The translations under genes and the position numbers were made by a program. Source: G963665595 sp963665595 (GTDB lineage Bacteria > Actinomycetota > Coriobacteriia > Coriobacteriales > CADBOM01). Taken from it: a stretch of DNA of 64,000 nucleotides. Shown here one piece after another: positions 43,905-54,100 of the stretch (position 1 is the stretch's first letter; every line of letters begins with the position of its first letter). The notes under the pieces are model-generated. The model did no database searches, had not been told where the DNA came from, and saw only the letters and a program-made list of their open reading frames with translations. The stretch covers positions 62,001 to 126,000 of the forward strand of contig CAXXJK010000005.1 of the NCBI GenBank assembly GCA_963665595.2, read 5' to 3'.

Positions 43905-45065
43905 TTAGCCCTGATAGGGAGGATAGCTGTTGCCGAGAAGCTCTTTTGCTTTGTCGTCACTGATATCGGCCCAATAGAGTTTTGAGTAGAACTCCTTAGT
44001 CACCTCGACCATATCGACATCATATGCCTGGGGATACAGCATGTTGGCAATCCACTGGATGCCTAGGAAACGATTGACGCTGGGCGGACGATCGCACCAT
44101 GCAAAGGGTATGTTAGGCATGGTGTAAACGCGGCCGTTCTTTACGGCTTTGATGGTCTTCCAGTTTGAGGAGGTGCGTATGATTTGATCGGCGCCGCCGC
44201 GTACGATGAAATCCCATGAGACTATCACTTCGGGATCCCATAAGAGTACCTGCTCAAGTGAGACACTGGACATGCCCATGTCATTACCAATCTCAACCTG
44301 TGCAACATTTTTTGCCCCACCTACCACAAAGGCTAGAGCATGTTGTGATGCCGAGGGTTCGGTTTGCAGGCCTGACGGACCTTCTGCATAGTAGAATGTG
44401 ACCCGTTGATCTTGAGGGATGGGGAGAATCGCTTCATTTACCCGTTGATAAACATCTTCACAATAGATGGCGATTTCTTCGGCGCGTTTTTCCTTTCCCA
44501 GTACCTTACCGAGGAAACGATATGCATCATTGATGTGTTCAAAGGATCCGTCGACTAAAAGGGTGGGGATTCCCGTCATATTTTGTAGGTCATCAGCTTC
44601 TGAAATATTTGACTCTGTTAATGCAACACTGCTGATGGAAAAGATCAGCTGTACTCCTTCGGCAAGAAGAGCTTCGCGGTCGATCTCGCCACCGCCTGAA
44701 AGCGAGCCCAGATAGGGCAGAGAGCTAGTGCCTGCAGGGAGCAACGAGAGTTCTTGCTTGGTAAATTGAACACCGGTACCCGCAAGAAGTTCGGGTGCTA
44801 GCGTGAAGCAGAATATCTGCGCGGAAGCACTGGTGAAATAGATTTTGGAAAGTTTATCGACGGTTGGGATAGTAAGGGTGCGTTGCGCATCATCGCTCAC
44901 ACTACGCTTTCCTTCAAGTACGGCATCAGCCAGATCACAACCGGTCAAAGATCTAGTTGCGAGCGTCAGAAGCAGCCCGCCACCTAACACTTTGATGAAA
45001 CTCCGTCGTGAAAAAGATGCTCTGCATTCACCGCGCTGCTGTGACTCCTGATCATCGCCGAACAT
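43905..45065 (-). CDS. FecB/BtuF-type binding lipoprotein, Tat-exported (paralog 1)
   Basis: This is a lipoprotein of about 386 residues. A twin-arginine motif SFSRRSFIKVLG, a hydrophobic core and a lipobox (RSLTGC) are followed by a two-lobed binding protein: FCFTLAPELLAGTGV, LLAEGVQLIFSISS, VTFYYAEGPSGLQTEP, VSLEQVLLWDPEVIVSWDF and VNRFLGIQWIANMLYP. It is close to the paralog at 45273-46484 and more distant from the one at 6040-7182. No permease or ATPase lies here, so it may deliver to the FecCD importer at 7.2-9.2 kb or to one outside the window. The start at 45065 follows GAGAAGGAAG; the longer frame has a foreign N-terminus. A LuxR-type box precedes the gene. Confidence 0.88.
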   Translation of the reverse strand: MFGDDQESQQRGECRASFSRRSFIKVLGGGLLLTLATRSLTGCDLADAVLEGKRSVSDDAQRTLTIPTVDKLSKIYFTSASAQIFCFTLAPELLAGTGVQFTKQELSLLPAGTSSLPYLGSLSGGGEIDREALLAEGVQLIFSISSVALTESNISEADDLQNMTGIPTLLVDGSFEHINDAYRFLGKVLGKEKRAEEIAIYCEDVYQRVNEAILPIPQDQRVTFYYAEGPSGLQTEPSASQHALAFVVGGAKNVAQVEIGNDMGMSSVSLEQVLLWDPEVIVSWDFIVRGGADQIIRTSSNWKTIKAVKNGRVYTMPNIPFAWCDRPPSVNRFLGIQWIANMLYPQAYDVDMVEVTKEFYSKLYWADISDDKAKELLGNSYPPYQG

Positions 45066-45129
45066 AAAATCTTCCTTCTCATAAATGAATAATAAGAAGT
45101 CGAATAAACCATAAGAGTAGAGTCCTGAC

Positions 45130-45152
45130 AACCTAGGAATTTCACCTAGGTC
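45130..45152 (-). promoter_or_regulatory. Putative LuxR-type operator A with promoter
   Basis: On the minus strand the sequence is GACCTAGG-TGAAATT-CCTAGGTT, identical over 22 of 23 bases to the site at 50983-51005. The right arm runs into TTGTCA, a good -35, followed 17 bp later by TTTATT, a weak -10. It lies 65 bp before the start of the binding-lipoprotein gene (43905-45065). Overlap of the box with the -35 is the geometry of class II activation by LuxR proteins. Confidence 0.75.
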
Positions 45153-45272
45153 TCGTATGATAGAGGAGAAAATACATAGGGGTTTCATGCAAAACAAGTT
45201 CAGACAAAGGCATGATCAGACACTTCCCTGAATCCTTAAACTATGCAATTCGATGTGCAGTGTTTGGGGTAC

Positions 45273-46484
45273 CTACAGCCCTAAGATGCTGCGCGCTTGA
45301 TCTTTGGATATGTCGCGCCAGTAGCATGTCGAGTAGAAGTCACGCACCACTTCGATCATATCGACATCGTAGTAGGTGGGATAAAGCAGATTTGCCAACC
45401 ATTGGATGCCAAGGAAGCGATTAACGCCAGGAGGGCGATCGCAGAACGAGAAGGGAATATTTGGCATTGTATAGACGCGACCAGTTTTTACCGCTGAGAT
45501 GTCCGACCAAGCGCTGTAGTTGCGAATGATTTGATCGGCACCATTGCGTGTGGTGAAATCCCACGCAATGATAAATTCTGGATCCCATGCGCGTATCTCA
45601 TTCAGCGACACATTGACCATGTCGTGATTGTCGGCGACCCCTGCGCTGCGTCCCGGTTCATCCGGATTGATGGTACCCGCTACATTGATGCCTCGTGCAA
45701 CTTGAAACGCCAACGAATGTTCTGAAGCATTTGGTTCGGTCTGCAGTCCTTCCTGGCCTTCAGCAAAGTAATAGGTTACCAATTCATCTTCAGGTATCTT
45801 GGCAACTGCCGTAGTTACGCGGTCGTAGATATCTTGGCAGTAGCTAGCGAGCTCCTCGGCTCGTTCTCTGCGGCCGAGGAGCTCGCCTAAGAGCTGATAG
45901 CTTTTGCCAATGCGGTCAAACGACCCATCAATAAGTACAACTGGTATACCGGTCTGATCTTGTAGCGCAAGCGCGTCATTGATATTTACATCAGTTAGAT
46001 CAGTACCTGATATTGAGAAGATCAACTGAACATTGTTGTAGCGCAAAACTTCCGTATCGATAAACCCGCCACCAGACAAGCTGCCCATAAAATCAAGCTT
46101 ACGAGTGTTTTCTGGTAGATAAGCAAGTTGGTTGTTATTGAAAGGTATGGTAGTTCCAGCGAGAAGATCGGGCGCTAGCGTGAAGCAGAATATCTGAGCA
46201 AGCGGTGACGTGAAGTAGATGCTGGTCAGTTTGCTCACTGTCGGAATGGTGACGGTACGACCGATATCATCAGTGATGGTACGTTTGCCTGAGAGGAATT
46301 CCGCGGGGCTTTCGCATCCATAGAGGATGGTACTCGTGCCGCCTACAGTTAAGGCGGCGAGAGCGTATGAGCCTAGTTTCACAAAACTACGACGAGAAAG
46401 TAAATTCGTTGATGGATGTGAGCCAGACGGCTGCGGGGGGACTAGGCAGTCTGGCGTAGGGAATTTTGATGCACCGTCGATCAT
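45273..46484 (-). CDS. FecB/BtuF-type binding lipoprotein, Tat-exported (paralog 2)
   Basis: This 403-residue lipoprotein has a Tat motif LLSRRSFVKLG near residue 30 with a lipobox-like ILYGC, then the same order of motifs as paralog 1: FCFTLAPDLLAGTTI, YFAEGQEGLQTEP, LNEIRAWDPEFIIAWDF, RPPGVNRFLGIQWLANLLYP. It has an insertion with GRSAGVADNHDM before the second lobe. The start overlaps the stop of the LuxR gene by ATGA (46481-46484), so regulator and binding protein are translated together. The N-terminus before the twin arginines is unusually long and proline-rich. Confidence 0.88.
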   Translation of the reverse strand: MIDGASKFPTPDCLVPPQPSGSHPSTNLLSRRSFVKLGSYALAALTVGGTSTILYGCESPAEFLSGKRTITDDIGRTVTIPTVSKLTSIYFTSPLAQIFCFTLAPDLLAGTTIPFNNNQLAYLPENTRKLDFMGSLSGGGFIDTEVLRYNNVQLIFSISGTDLTDVNINDALALQDQTGIPVVLIDGSFDRIGKSYQLLGELLGRRERAEELASYCQDIYDRVTTAVAKIPEDELVTYYFAEGQEGLQTEPNASEHSLAFQVARGINVAGTINPDEPGRSAGVADNHDMVNVSLNEIRAWDPEFIIAWDFTTRNGADQIIRNYSAWSDISAVKTGRVYTMPNIPFSFCDRPPGVNRFLGIQWLANLLYPTYYDVDMIEVVRDFYSTCYWRDISKDQARSILGL

Positions 46485-48034
46485 GGGGTCTCTTTCAGAC
46501 AGGAAATATTCTTTATTCTATCATGAGATATATTAGATTGCATGTTTGTTTCGACCAATGCAGCCAGTTCCCGTTTTGACGCAACGTGTGCTTTGCGATA
46601 CGCATTACTTAGGTGAAAGCCAACGGTCTTCTCAGAGATGCCGAGGTGCTCAGCGATGCTCATATTTGCAAACCCTTGAATGGCCAATAGGGAAATTTCC
46701 CGCTCACGTTTAGTAAAGTTGAACTCAGTAAACGTGACGTTACGGCGCTCGTCGACGAGATTTTTGATCTCTTCGTCTGATACAGAGGAAAGGTCAAATG
46801 AAGGTTCGGGTTCAACGGCTTTACTAAGGATGCCCAGACTTTGTAGGAAATAGATAATAGCGAGCAACGATATGGCTATGATGACCAGTGGTGTGATGGT
46901 TGTGAGACTGTAGCCTATCATGCGTTTTACGTAGAGACCAAAAGCAGAAGCATAAAGGTATCCACTTCCAAGCAGCATGATAGCAAGTATTTCCAGTGCG
47001 TTGAGGCGTTGAGAGCGTTGGCCACATGCAAAGACGAATAACAGTTCAAAGAACAGATCGCCAGAAGCGAGCATGAGTGCAATCGGGATAGTTTGATCAG
47101 AAAACGGATTTAACGTGAATAATACTATGGCGCATACAATCATCACCAATGTGAGGATGAGTATCCAAGACAGTGCGACGGCGCAATGATTTTTGTCGAT
47201 CAAAGCGCACACAATGAACGCGACAAGTGAAAAAGCACCTGCGATCGCAAGGCAAACTGAGTTAATGCTGATAACGTCGTTGAGGTAAGGATTGAATGTT
47301 AGTCCGTTAAAAAATGATGCCACTAATGAGCCTGCACATAAAATGATAGCCGAGGTCAGAAATAATGTATCAAGCTTTCGCGCGACATGAGATTTGTTTG
47401 CCATCTTATAGTTTTCGGTTGCGATTAGGGGCTTTAAGTTGGGCTCGTTTGCGTCATCATAATGTCGTTTAGAGACGGTAAAGATGATGGCCGATAGGGC
47501 GGGTAGTAGAGTAAGCATGACGAGCGCAGCCGTCGTGTAGTTTGATACATTGGCGGTTGTGCCGATTGCTGACCCAATGGAGAGGGCGGCAAAGTGTAGC
47601 AACGTGCTTACGAGTATCGAGCCACTGCACGTTAGCATGATGGCGCGTAGACTGTGGCGCGCAAGTTGCGCGCTCCATCCAAGTATCAAAAACGCGATGA
47701 AGGCAAACTGAAGACAGACAAACACAAGGCGTATCGTAGAGGCGAGAGGCATGAGAAATCCAACGCCACAGATAAACGCGCAGAGTCCGCAGCTCAAAAA
47801 GATGAAGCGCTGTTGTAGAAAAGACTGGATTTTCGGAAACAGGGCAACTACTGCCAAGCTTGCTGCAAATACGCCAGCCAAGAGGAACAGATGGTTGTAA
47901 ATGAGGCGCGAATTAAGTAAATAGAGAGGAAGGCTCAGCAGCACCCAAGCCATCAAAGCGGAGAAGCCTACTGCGTCAAGCATAGTTTTGTTGCTAGCGG
48001 CTGAGAGGGTTTCTCTTATACGTTCAACTAACAC
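46481..48034 (-). CDS. LuxR-type HTH regulator with polytopic membrane domain
   Basis: This 517-residue protein starts with GTG behind AAAGGAGG. Residues about 18-400 form about twelve membrane helices without a recognisable transporter signature. Residues about 440-505 are a LuxR HTH (FTKREREISLLAIQGFANMSIAEHLG, then ISEKTVGFHLSNAYRKA). Such membrane-bound LuxR proteins are found in large numbers in Eggerthellaceae and probably sense a small molecule at or in the membrane. It is coupled to a FecB-like gene and divergent from a surface-protein gene, and three copies of a dyad fitting LuxR binding lie nearby (45130, 48295, 50983). I infer that it controls those units. Confidence 0.88.
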   Translation of the reverse strand: MLVERIRETLSAASNKTMLDAVGFSALMAWVLLSLPLYLLNSRLIYNHLFLLAGVFAASLAVVALFPKIQSFLQQRFIFLSCGLCAFICGVGFLMPLASTIRLVFVCLQFAFIAFLILGWSAQLARHSLRAIMLTCSGSILVSTLLHFAALSIGSAIGTTANVSNYTTAALVMLTLLPALSAIIFTVSKRHYDDANEPNLKPLIATENYKMANKSHVARKLDTLFLTSAIILCAGSLVASFFNGLTFNPYLNDVISINSVCLAIAGAFSLVAFIVCALIDKNHCAVALSWILILTLVMIVCAIVLFTLNPFSDQTIPIALMLASGDLFFELLFVFACGQRSQRLNALEILAIMLLGSGYLYASAFGLYVKRMIGYSLTTITPLVIIAISLLAIIYFLQSLGILSKAVEPEPSFDLSSVSDEEIKNLVDERRNVTFTEFNFTKREREISLLAIQGFANMSIAEHLGISEKTVGFHLSNAYRKAHVASKRELAALVETNMQSNISHDRIKNISCLKETP

Positions 48035-48294
48035 CCGTCTCCTCCTTTACGGCATCTGGGTAGAGTTCACATGAGCTGAACCGATAGAAACAAATAGTTC
48101 CATAAATGTTCAAGATGGGTGAAAAGAATTTCTCTATCGTATAGTAATCGATGGAGAAAGAATTATGCTTGAAAAAGAATTATAATCTCTTTTATTGTTG
48201 AAACAATATGACTCTCAAGTTTGAAGTTCAAAGCAACTGATGTTTCGAGTGGCTTCCTCCACTTAATTTCTCCTAATTAAAATATTTTCCCGTA

Positions 48295-48317
48295 AACCTA
48301 GGTAAAACTTCTAGGTT
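48295..48317 (+). promoter_or_regulatory. Putative LuxR-type operator B with promoter
   Basis: The sequence is AACCTAGG-TAAAACT-TCTAGGTT, one mismatch from a perfect eight-base dyad. The right arm enters TTGTCG (-35), and 17 bp later lies TAGTCT, a weak -10. The surface-protein gene starts 92 bp downstream of the site. The surrounding gap 48035-48408 (374 bp) is AT-rich and divergent to the LuxR gene; I see no further gene in it. Confidence 0.7.
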
Positions 48318-48408
48318 GTCGAATACGTTTCATACGGTTAGTCTATTTATAGTCAAAAAACTATAAAGCAATTTTATTTGGTATATATACGCATGATAAG
48401 GAAACGGT

Positions 48409-50883
48409 TTGCTCAGTCGATACACTCATGATGACACAACAAATAGTGAGTTCAACAGACTGAAAGGTCGTCTGCTGCGTTCGCTTCTCGCTTTCGTGCT
48501 CGCATTCTCATTCATTCAGCCAGCTACATGTTTTGGATTTCTGAATACTACTTTTGCCGCTGATCTTTCGACAACGGCACAATCTGTTAGCGCTATTGAT
48601 GACTCGACAAATTCACCCGTTTCGACAAAAGATGAAGCGCCCACGATAACTACCAGTAATACGAGCGCGCTGCCTGACGCAACCATTGGTACGGCTTACT
48701 GGGATGCCACCTCCGCTAAGGCTCTGGTCACCTTCAAGGCTACCGGTTATCCCACACCCACGTGGTATCTCACATCAAAAGCGGCGACAAGCACCACGGT
48801 GGCTGTGCCTTCTACAACCACGACGGTCGGCGGCGTTGTTTACTGGATAGGAGGCGGTTTGCCCAGTGGTCTGCGCCTCAACCCAACCACAGGAGAACTT
48901 TCCGGTACTCCTGTTGACGATGGTACGTCAACATATCCCTGTACCTATACATTTACTCTTGCAGCGACCAATGACGTACTGCCTGATGCAACGCGCGTGT
49001 TTACCATCACCGTCAACAAGCCAGTAGTCAAGGTAGCCATGCCGGATCTTTCTGGGATGAGTGAATCGGCAGTAATGCGTACGTTGATGGGGGCAGGGTT
49101 GACTCCGAGCATTCAAACGCAGAATTCAGATACTGTTACCGCGGGTGTGGTGATCAGCCAAGATCCCGTAGCAGGTACCAGTGTGGTGAAGGGCTCGACG
49201 GCGAAGGTTGTCATATCAAGCGGACCGATTGAACCGCAACCTCCCAGAGTTTTGTCGCTATCACTGTATGCCTATAGCACTGACTCCTACAACGGTTACG
49301 TGTCACGCTTGGGAGATAATGGACGCGACTATCATGATGGTGCTTACTGGGTGCCGGGCGGTATCACCGAGAAAGATGGCAGCATTCGCCTGTGCGCCGC
49401 AGTTGAGCTCAGCGATGGTACCGCTTACTATCAATGTGATGACAACTGGCCTGATGATGTATCAATAACCTATCAGACATCCGACCCATCGGTTGCAGTG
49501 GTATCGAGTAAGGGTGTGGTGGTAGCCACTGGTGACGGCACGGCAACTATTACGGCAACTGCTCCAAACGGGAAGTCGTCTTCCATGAAGATATCGGTTA
49601 TAGGTCAGAGCGACCCCTATCCTGTCGAAGTGCAGGTCACTGATGAATGCGGTAACGACTACGGCGACGCATGCATTACGTTTTCAACAATTGGTACGAC
49701 GTATCAGCAGCTTTACGCACGCGTGGTTTATAGTGATGGCAGCAGCACGTGCAATGCGCCGTACGCCATAGATTATAATGCGAGCTCGGCGGTGTTTTCT
49801 ACGATAGCTTGGTCTACGAGCAACACGGAAACGGGTTACGTGGATACCAAAAAAGGCCGGTTTATACCGCGGGGTTATGGGTCTTTGAATGTTTACGCGA
49901 CGGTGACGGGGGGAGACCCGAACACCAATAGCGGTCAAGTGAGGGGGTACGTCCGAGTTGTAATTGACTCTGGCGAATATTCTGATGACCTTTCTAGCGA
50001 TGCTCTGAATATCCGTGTCGTGTATAAAGAGAACGAAAGTTATACGGCATATGAAAAGACCTATACGGTTGACGAATTGCGTGCCATTCAGAACGTGGAG
50101 AGTACATATACCTTCACAAAAGCTGACGGAGCCTATGTCACGGCCAGCGCGCGTGGCATCTATCTAACAACACTGCTTAATATGGTAGACGTGGATGTTG
50201 ATGATTTATATCAAATTGAGTTGCTCGCTAATGATAAGAATCCCGGGCCTATTTCTGCTGATTTTCTTTTTCGCGCACGATACTATTTTCCCAACTATGA
50301 GTTTGGGAACAACACTATGGGGGCCACTCTTGTGTATGCCATGTTGGCCTACGAGAGTGATTGGCGCGACAGTACGCTTGGTGCCACCAATTGCGATGAA
50401 AATTATTCTGCGCTGGATGGTGGTACGTGCTTACGCATGATGTTCGGGTCGGTTACTTTGTCGGATATGAGCACCTCCAAGTCGTGGAAGTATACCAAGC
50501 AAATTACCTTTATCCTTAAAGGTTCTCCTCCGGCAGGAGAGTATACCCCCATTCCTGATTCTACCCTTCTGCCCGGCTCCGATGGTCAGACGACGGGAGA
50601 GGGCGAAACTCTTGGCCTTGCGCTGGGCGGGCAAGAAAGTTCTCAGGAAATAACAAACTCATCAGGCGGTGCATCGAGTAATGGTGCCTCATCGGGCGAA
50701 AGTGAAAAAGAGTGGCATATCTATCAAATGATGAGTACCGCAAAGACTTCATTTGATTTGAAAGATTGGAGTGATCCTCTCATACCGTGGGCTATTCCAT
50801 TTGCAATTGTGACGGTTGCTTTAGGTGGCATGATGCGCTACCTAGCATATCGAGAGCAAAAGAGATGGCACGTTTCGGAGTGA
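48409..50883 (+). CDS. Large secreted surface protein with Ig-like, PASTA and BIG2-like domains, C-terminal membrane anchor
   Basis: This 824-residue protein starts at TTG with AAGGA six bases before it. A long signal sequence (LLRSLLAFVLAFSFIQPATC) is followed by a putative-Ig (He_PIG-type) domain at about 85-205 (GLPSGLRLNPTTGELSGTPV), a PASTA domain at about 208-275 (PDLSGMSESAVMRTLMGAG, VVISQDPVAGTSVVKGS), and a BIG2-like module at about 355-400 (DPSVAVVSSKGVVVATGDG). A fold near 530-705 (KTYTVDELRAIQ, ASARGIYLTTLLNMV) recalls molybdopterin-oxidoreductase-type domains, without certainty. A Ser/Gly linker and a membrane helix (IPFAIVTVALGGMMRYLAY) close it. It is preceded by LuxR box B. 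PASTA domains usually bind peptidoglycan, so it probably spans the wall. Confidence 0.85.
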   Translation: MLSRYTHDDTTNSEFNRLKGRLLRSLLAFVLAFSFIQPATCFGFLNTTFAADLSTTAQSVSAIDDSTNSPVSTKDEAPTITTSNTSALPDATIGTAYWDATSAKALVTFKATGYPTPTWYLTSKAATSTTVAVPSTTTTVGGVVYWIGGGLPSGLRLNPTTGELSGTPVDDGTSTYPCTYTFTLAATNDVLPDATRVFTITVNKPVVKVAMPDLSGMSESAVMRTLMGAGLTPSIQTQNSDTVTAGVVISQDPVAGTSVVKGSTAKVVISSGPIEPQPPRVLSLSLYAYSTDSYNGYVSRLGDNGRDYHDGAYWVPGGITEKDGSIRLCAAVELSDGTAYYQCDDNWPDDVSITYQTSDPSVAVVSSKGVVVATGDGTATITATAPNGKSSSMKISVIGQSDPYPVEVQVTDECGNDYGDACITFSTIGTTYQQLYARVVYSDGSSTCNAPYAIDYNASSAVFSTIAWSTSNTETGYVDTKKGRFIPRGYGSLNVYATVTGGDPNTNSGQVRGYVRVVIDSGEYSDDLSSDALNIRVVYKENESYTAYEKTYTVDELRAIQNVESTYTFTKADGAYVTASARGIYLTTLLNMVDVDVDDLYQIELLANDKNPGPISADFLFRARYYFPNYEFGNNTMGATLVYAMLAYESDWRDSTLGATNCDENYSALDGGTCLRMMFGSVTLSDMSTSKSWKYTKQITFILKGSPPAGEYTPIPDSTLLPGSDGQTTGEGETLGLALGGQESSQEITNSSGGASSNGASSGESEKEWHIYQMMSTAKTSFDLKDWSDPLIPWAIPFAIVTVALGGMMRYLAYREQKRWHVSE

Positions 50884-50982
50884 TTGTCACGACGGCGATA
50901 GCTTCCGGAGCTTAGCAGCAGCACGTCACGAGTCTCGTGCACTATCTTGAAAAATAACCGTAAAGTCTTGCCTTTTGCGCAC

Positions 50983-51005
50983 AACCTAGGTGAAATTCCT
51001 AGGTT
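50983..51005 (+). promoter_or_regulatory. Putative LuxR-type operator C with promoter
   Basis: The sequence AACCTAGG-TGAAATT-CCTAGGTT is a perfect eight-base dyad. The right arm enters TTGCAA (-35), and 17-18 bp later lies CATTATA. The giant SLH protein gene starts 120 bp downstream. The same box stands before the genes at 43905-45065 and 48409-50883. Confidence 0.75.
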
Positions 51006-51124
51006 GCAAAGACGATAAGCGAGTTGCATTATATCAATAAGAGAATAATCTAGAATGGGTCGCAATTCTCCTGTGCGTTTTCAGGAGGCTTGATAGCGGC
51101 GTTTTATCTGAAGGGGTAGGGTTT

Positions 51125-54100
51125 ATGAGAAGTACGGGTATCAGGCGTAAGCACCCGCGCGCAGTGGTGGTGTTTTTTAGCGTTCTACTAACGTGTGTTG
51201 CTCTCGCAGGTGCGGCGGCGGCGTATGCGGTAAATTACTTTAACCCTGACTACACGTGGTATACCAAAAACCCTGATGCCTCGGTATTTGAGATATCTAC
51301 GGCCGGGCAATTGCAGGCGTTCAGCGATTTGGTCGATGGCTATGCCTACTATAACGATGCTCTGCAACCTGCCGTCTCCTTTGAAGGCAAGACCGTTCGT
51401 CTTACCGGAAACATTGCGCTTTTGGGTTCCTACGGATATGAATTCTATTCTATCGGTACGACAGATCATCCCTTCTCAGGCACCTTTGATGGTAACGGTA
51501 AAACGATATCAGGACTTAAGATCACTGAAAAGACTGCCTCAAGCTATGTGGGGCTTTTCGGTTACTGTGATGCTTCATCTTGTATCAAAAATCTTACTCT
51601 TGAGGATAATTCTACTGTTTCAGTAGCGGTAAGCGATACCCATACGGTAGTGCGCTATGTGGGTTCTCTCGTAGGCTATACCCAAGGCACTGTCTCAGGA
51701 TGCATAAGCCGCGCTGCGGTATATGTCTCTTGGGATGATGGCAATGGCGGTGACACGCGCACTGCAGATAATACGGTTGTAGTGAGCGGTGTGGGAGGCG
51801 TTGCGGGTGTGTGCGACGGTGATATACAGGGCACCTCCTTTACGGGAAGTCTTGCTATCACTACTCCGGCAAATTCTTACTTCGATGTATCTGAACAGAC
51901 CAATACGGCTATTATCGTGACCTATGTGGGAGGTATCACGGGAAGAAGCGGCGGATCTGTCGAATTATCAAGAACAGGCATACACACCGGGAATCTTTCA
52001 AATTGCAGTAACGCAGCTGCCATTACCATTACCACCTCAGGTGCGGGAGGTGTTGATCGTTTTGGCGAAGTGGTCGACTCAAAAAGTCAATATGTCGGTG
52101 GCATCGCAGGCTACGCGATAGGAAACGTGTCGTCATGTACCAACACCGGTGATATTCTTGCCACCTCCTACATTTCTACAGGAAATGCCACAACAGATGA
52201 GGCGGGTTATGAGGCAGCTGCAGGCGGTGGCCAGTGCACCGGTGGTATCGTCGGAAGTCTGCGTGGTGAGAAAACAAGTGGGTATGCCGGCGTCGGTACC
52301 GTTGGCAGCGATGCTGGTATAGATGCCCAGGGCGCAGACCCTCTCGTTTTATCTGACTGTCAAAACCTTGGAAGCGTTATCTCACTGGTTGATGTGGGTG
52401 GTATTGCTGGCTCTGCCGGTACCTATACCACTATCACACGCTGTGCTAATGGGGACGCTGCTCAGGTGAGAAAAGATGACACGGTAGCCCGCATTGAAGG
52501 CACGCGTTGGAATAAGCCGTGTATTGGAGGCATCGTAGGTGAGACCTTTGGAGAGGTTTCCTACAGCAGAAACCATGGCGAGGTTACTACTACCAACATC
52601 GGCTACTACATTGGTGGTATTGTGGGAAACGTTTATTACTACAATGATTACTCAGGTCAAAAGGCCCAGCCAAATCCTGAGGTTTTTGCCTGCTATAACA
52701 CCGGACAGGTAAGTTGTACGGCCTCTCTGCGCCGTGGGGCCATCGTTGGCGGAAACGGTGGCTATATCCATGACTGTCTCTATCTGTATGGGACAGCCAA
52801 TTTGGCAGATGATGTCAATATTGCCGCTATAGGGGAAAACGATGGTACCTATGCGCGTCTTCAGGTGGCTTACGCAAACGATGCTCAAGCTACCCTTTAC
52901 AGCGGCATCTCACTTAAATCCAAGGCAGCCGTTTCTTTCCTCAACGGTCTTGCTCCTCTAGATGGCTGGAGTCACTACTATATTACCAATGCTACGCTCA
53001 ACAGTGGCTACCCCATCTTAAATACCGAAGGAACCTCAAGTGGCTCAGTTGATCTTGCATCCTTAAACCCTGAGGTAACTCTTACTCAAAACGCCTCCTA
53101 TACCGCCGCCTATAATCCCATACCGACGGTGCAGATATCGGTCACACTAAACGGTTCACGCGTCACGCTTACCCAAGGCTCTGACTATGTGGTCACGGGA
53201 GATGCGCATGCATTGGGCACTAATGGAATATGCACGGGAGTGACCGCTACCGGAGAGACCCCCTACACGTGCACCATTGAAGGCATCGGTGACTACAGCG
53301 GTGTACTTTCAGGCTGTGCCTATGGTATTAGCAGAGGAACCTTCAGCGAATGCAGTGTGCTGGTAGACGCCGCCTCCTATACCGGCACCGCTCAAAACAA
53401 CCCCACCGTGACCGTGACTGATGCCTCAGGTGGAGTGGTAAGCCCGACTGACTATACCTGCGTGGTAAATAATGGCGCTGACTGCATTGAGCCTTCTTAT
53501 GAGCAAAACATTTATTACGCAGTAGTTACTGCTAAAGACAGCAGTAACTACTATGGGAGCGCACAGGGTATCTATACCATCAATAAGGTTGACGTTGCCA
53601 AGGAATGCGACACGGTAGGTATCATCTATGGGAGTCGCGTGTGGTACTACGATGAGGATAAGTATCAGCTCTACGAAGTGATCCCCGTACTTGATGCAAA
53701 GGGAAATCTTACCTATCACTCAGACACCGGTTTTCCGGTAGTTGAAGGAGAGATAGGCTATGTAGGCGACAATGGCATAACTCTTACTAAGGCAACTCCT
53801 AAGTATACCGATGCAACAGGTAAAACCATCTATGGTATGAGCGTGGATTACACCGCCTCCACCATCGACCCTGCCGTCATCGGCGTTATCTGGAACGGTC
53901 ATACACTGGATACCTCTTGGTATCACTGTGTCTATGGTGGAGGTTCTGGTGGTGGTACGACAAGCGCGGGAAATAATCAAGCCGTTGAAGGACTTTCCAA
54001 TATAGAAGCATCCACCACCGGTGCTATCACGGTTGCCTACACGGGAACCTATACGGAAAACTATATCGTCATGAACTTCGATATCGTACAGGTAAATGCT

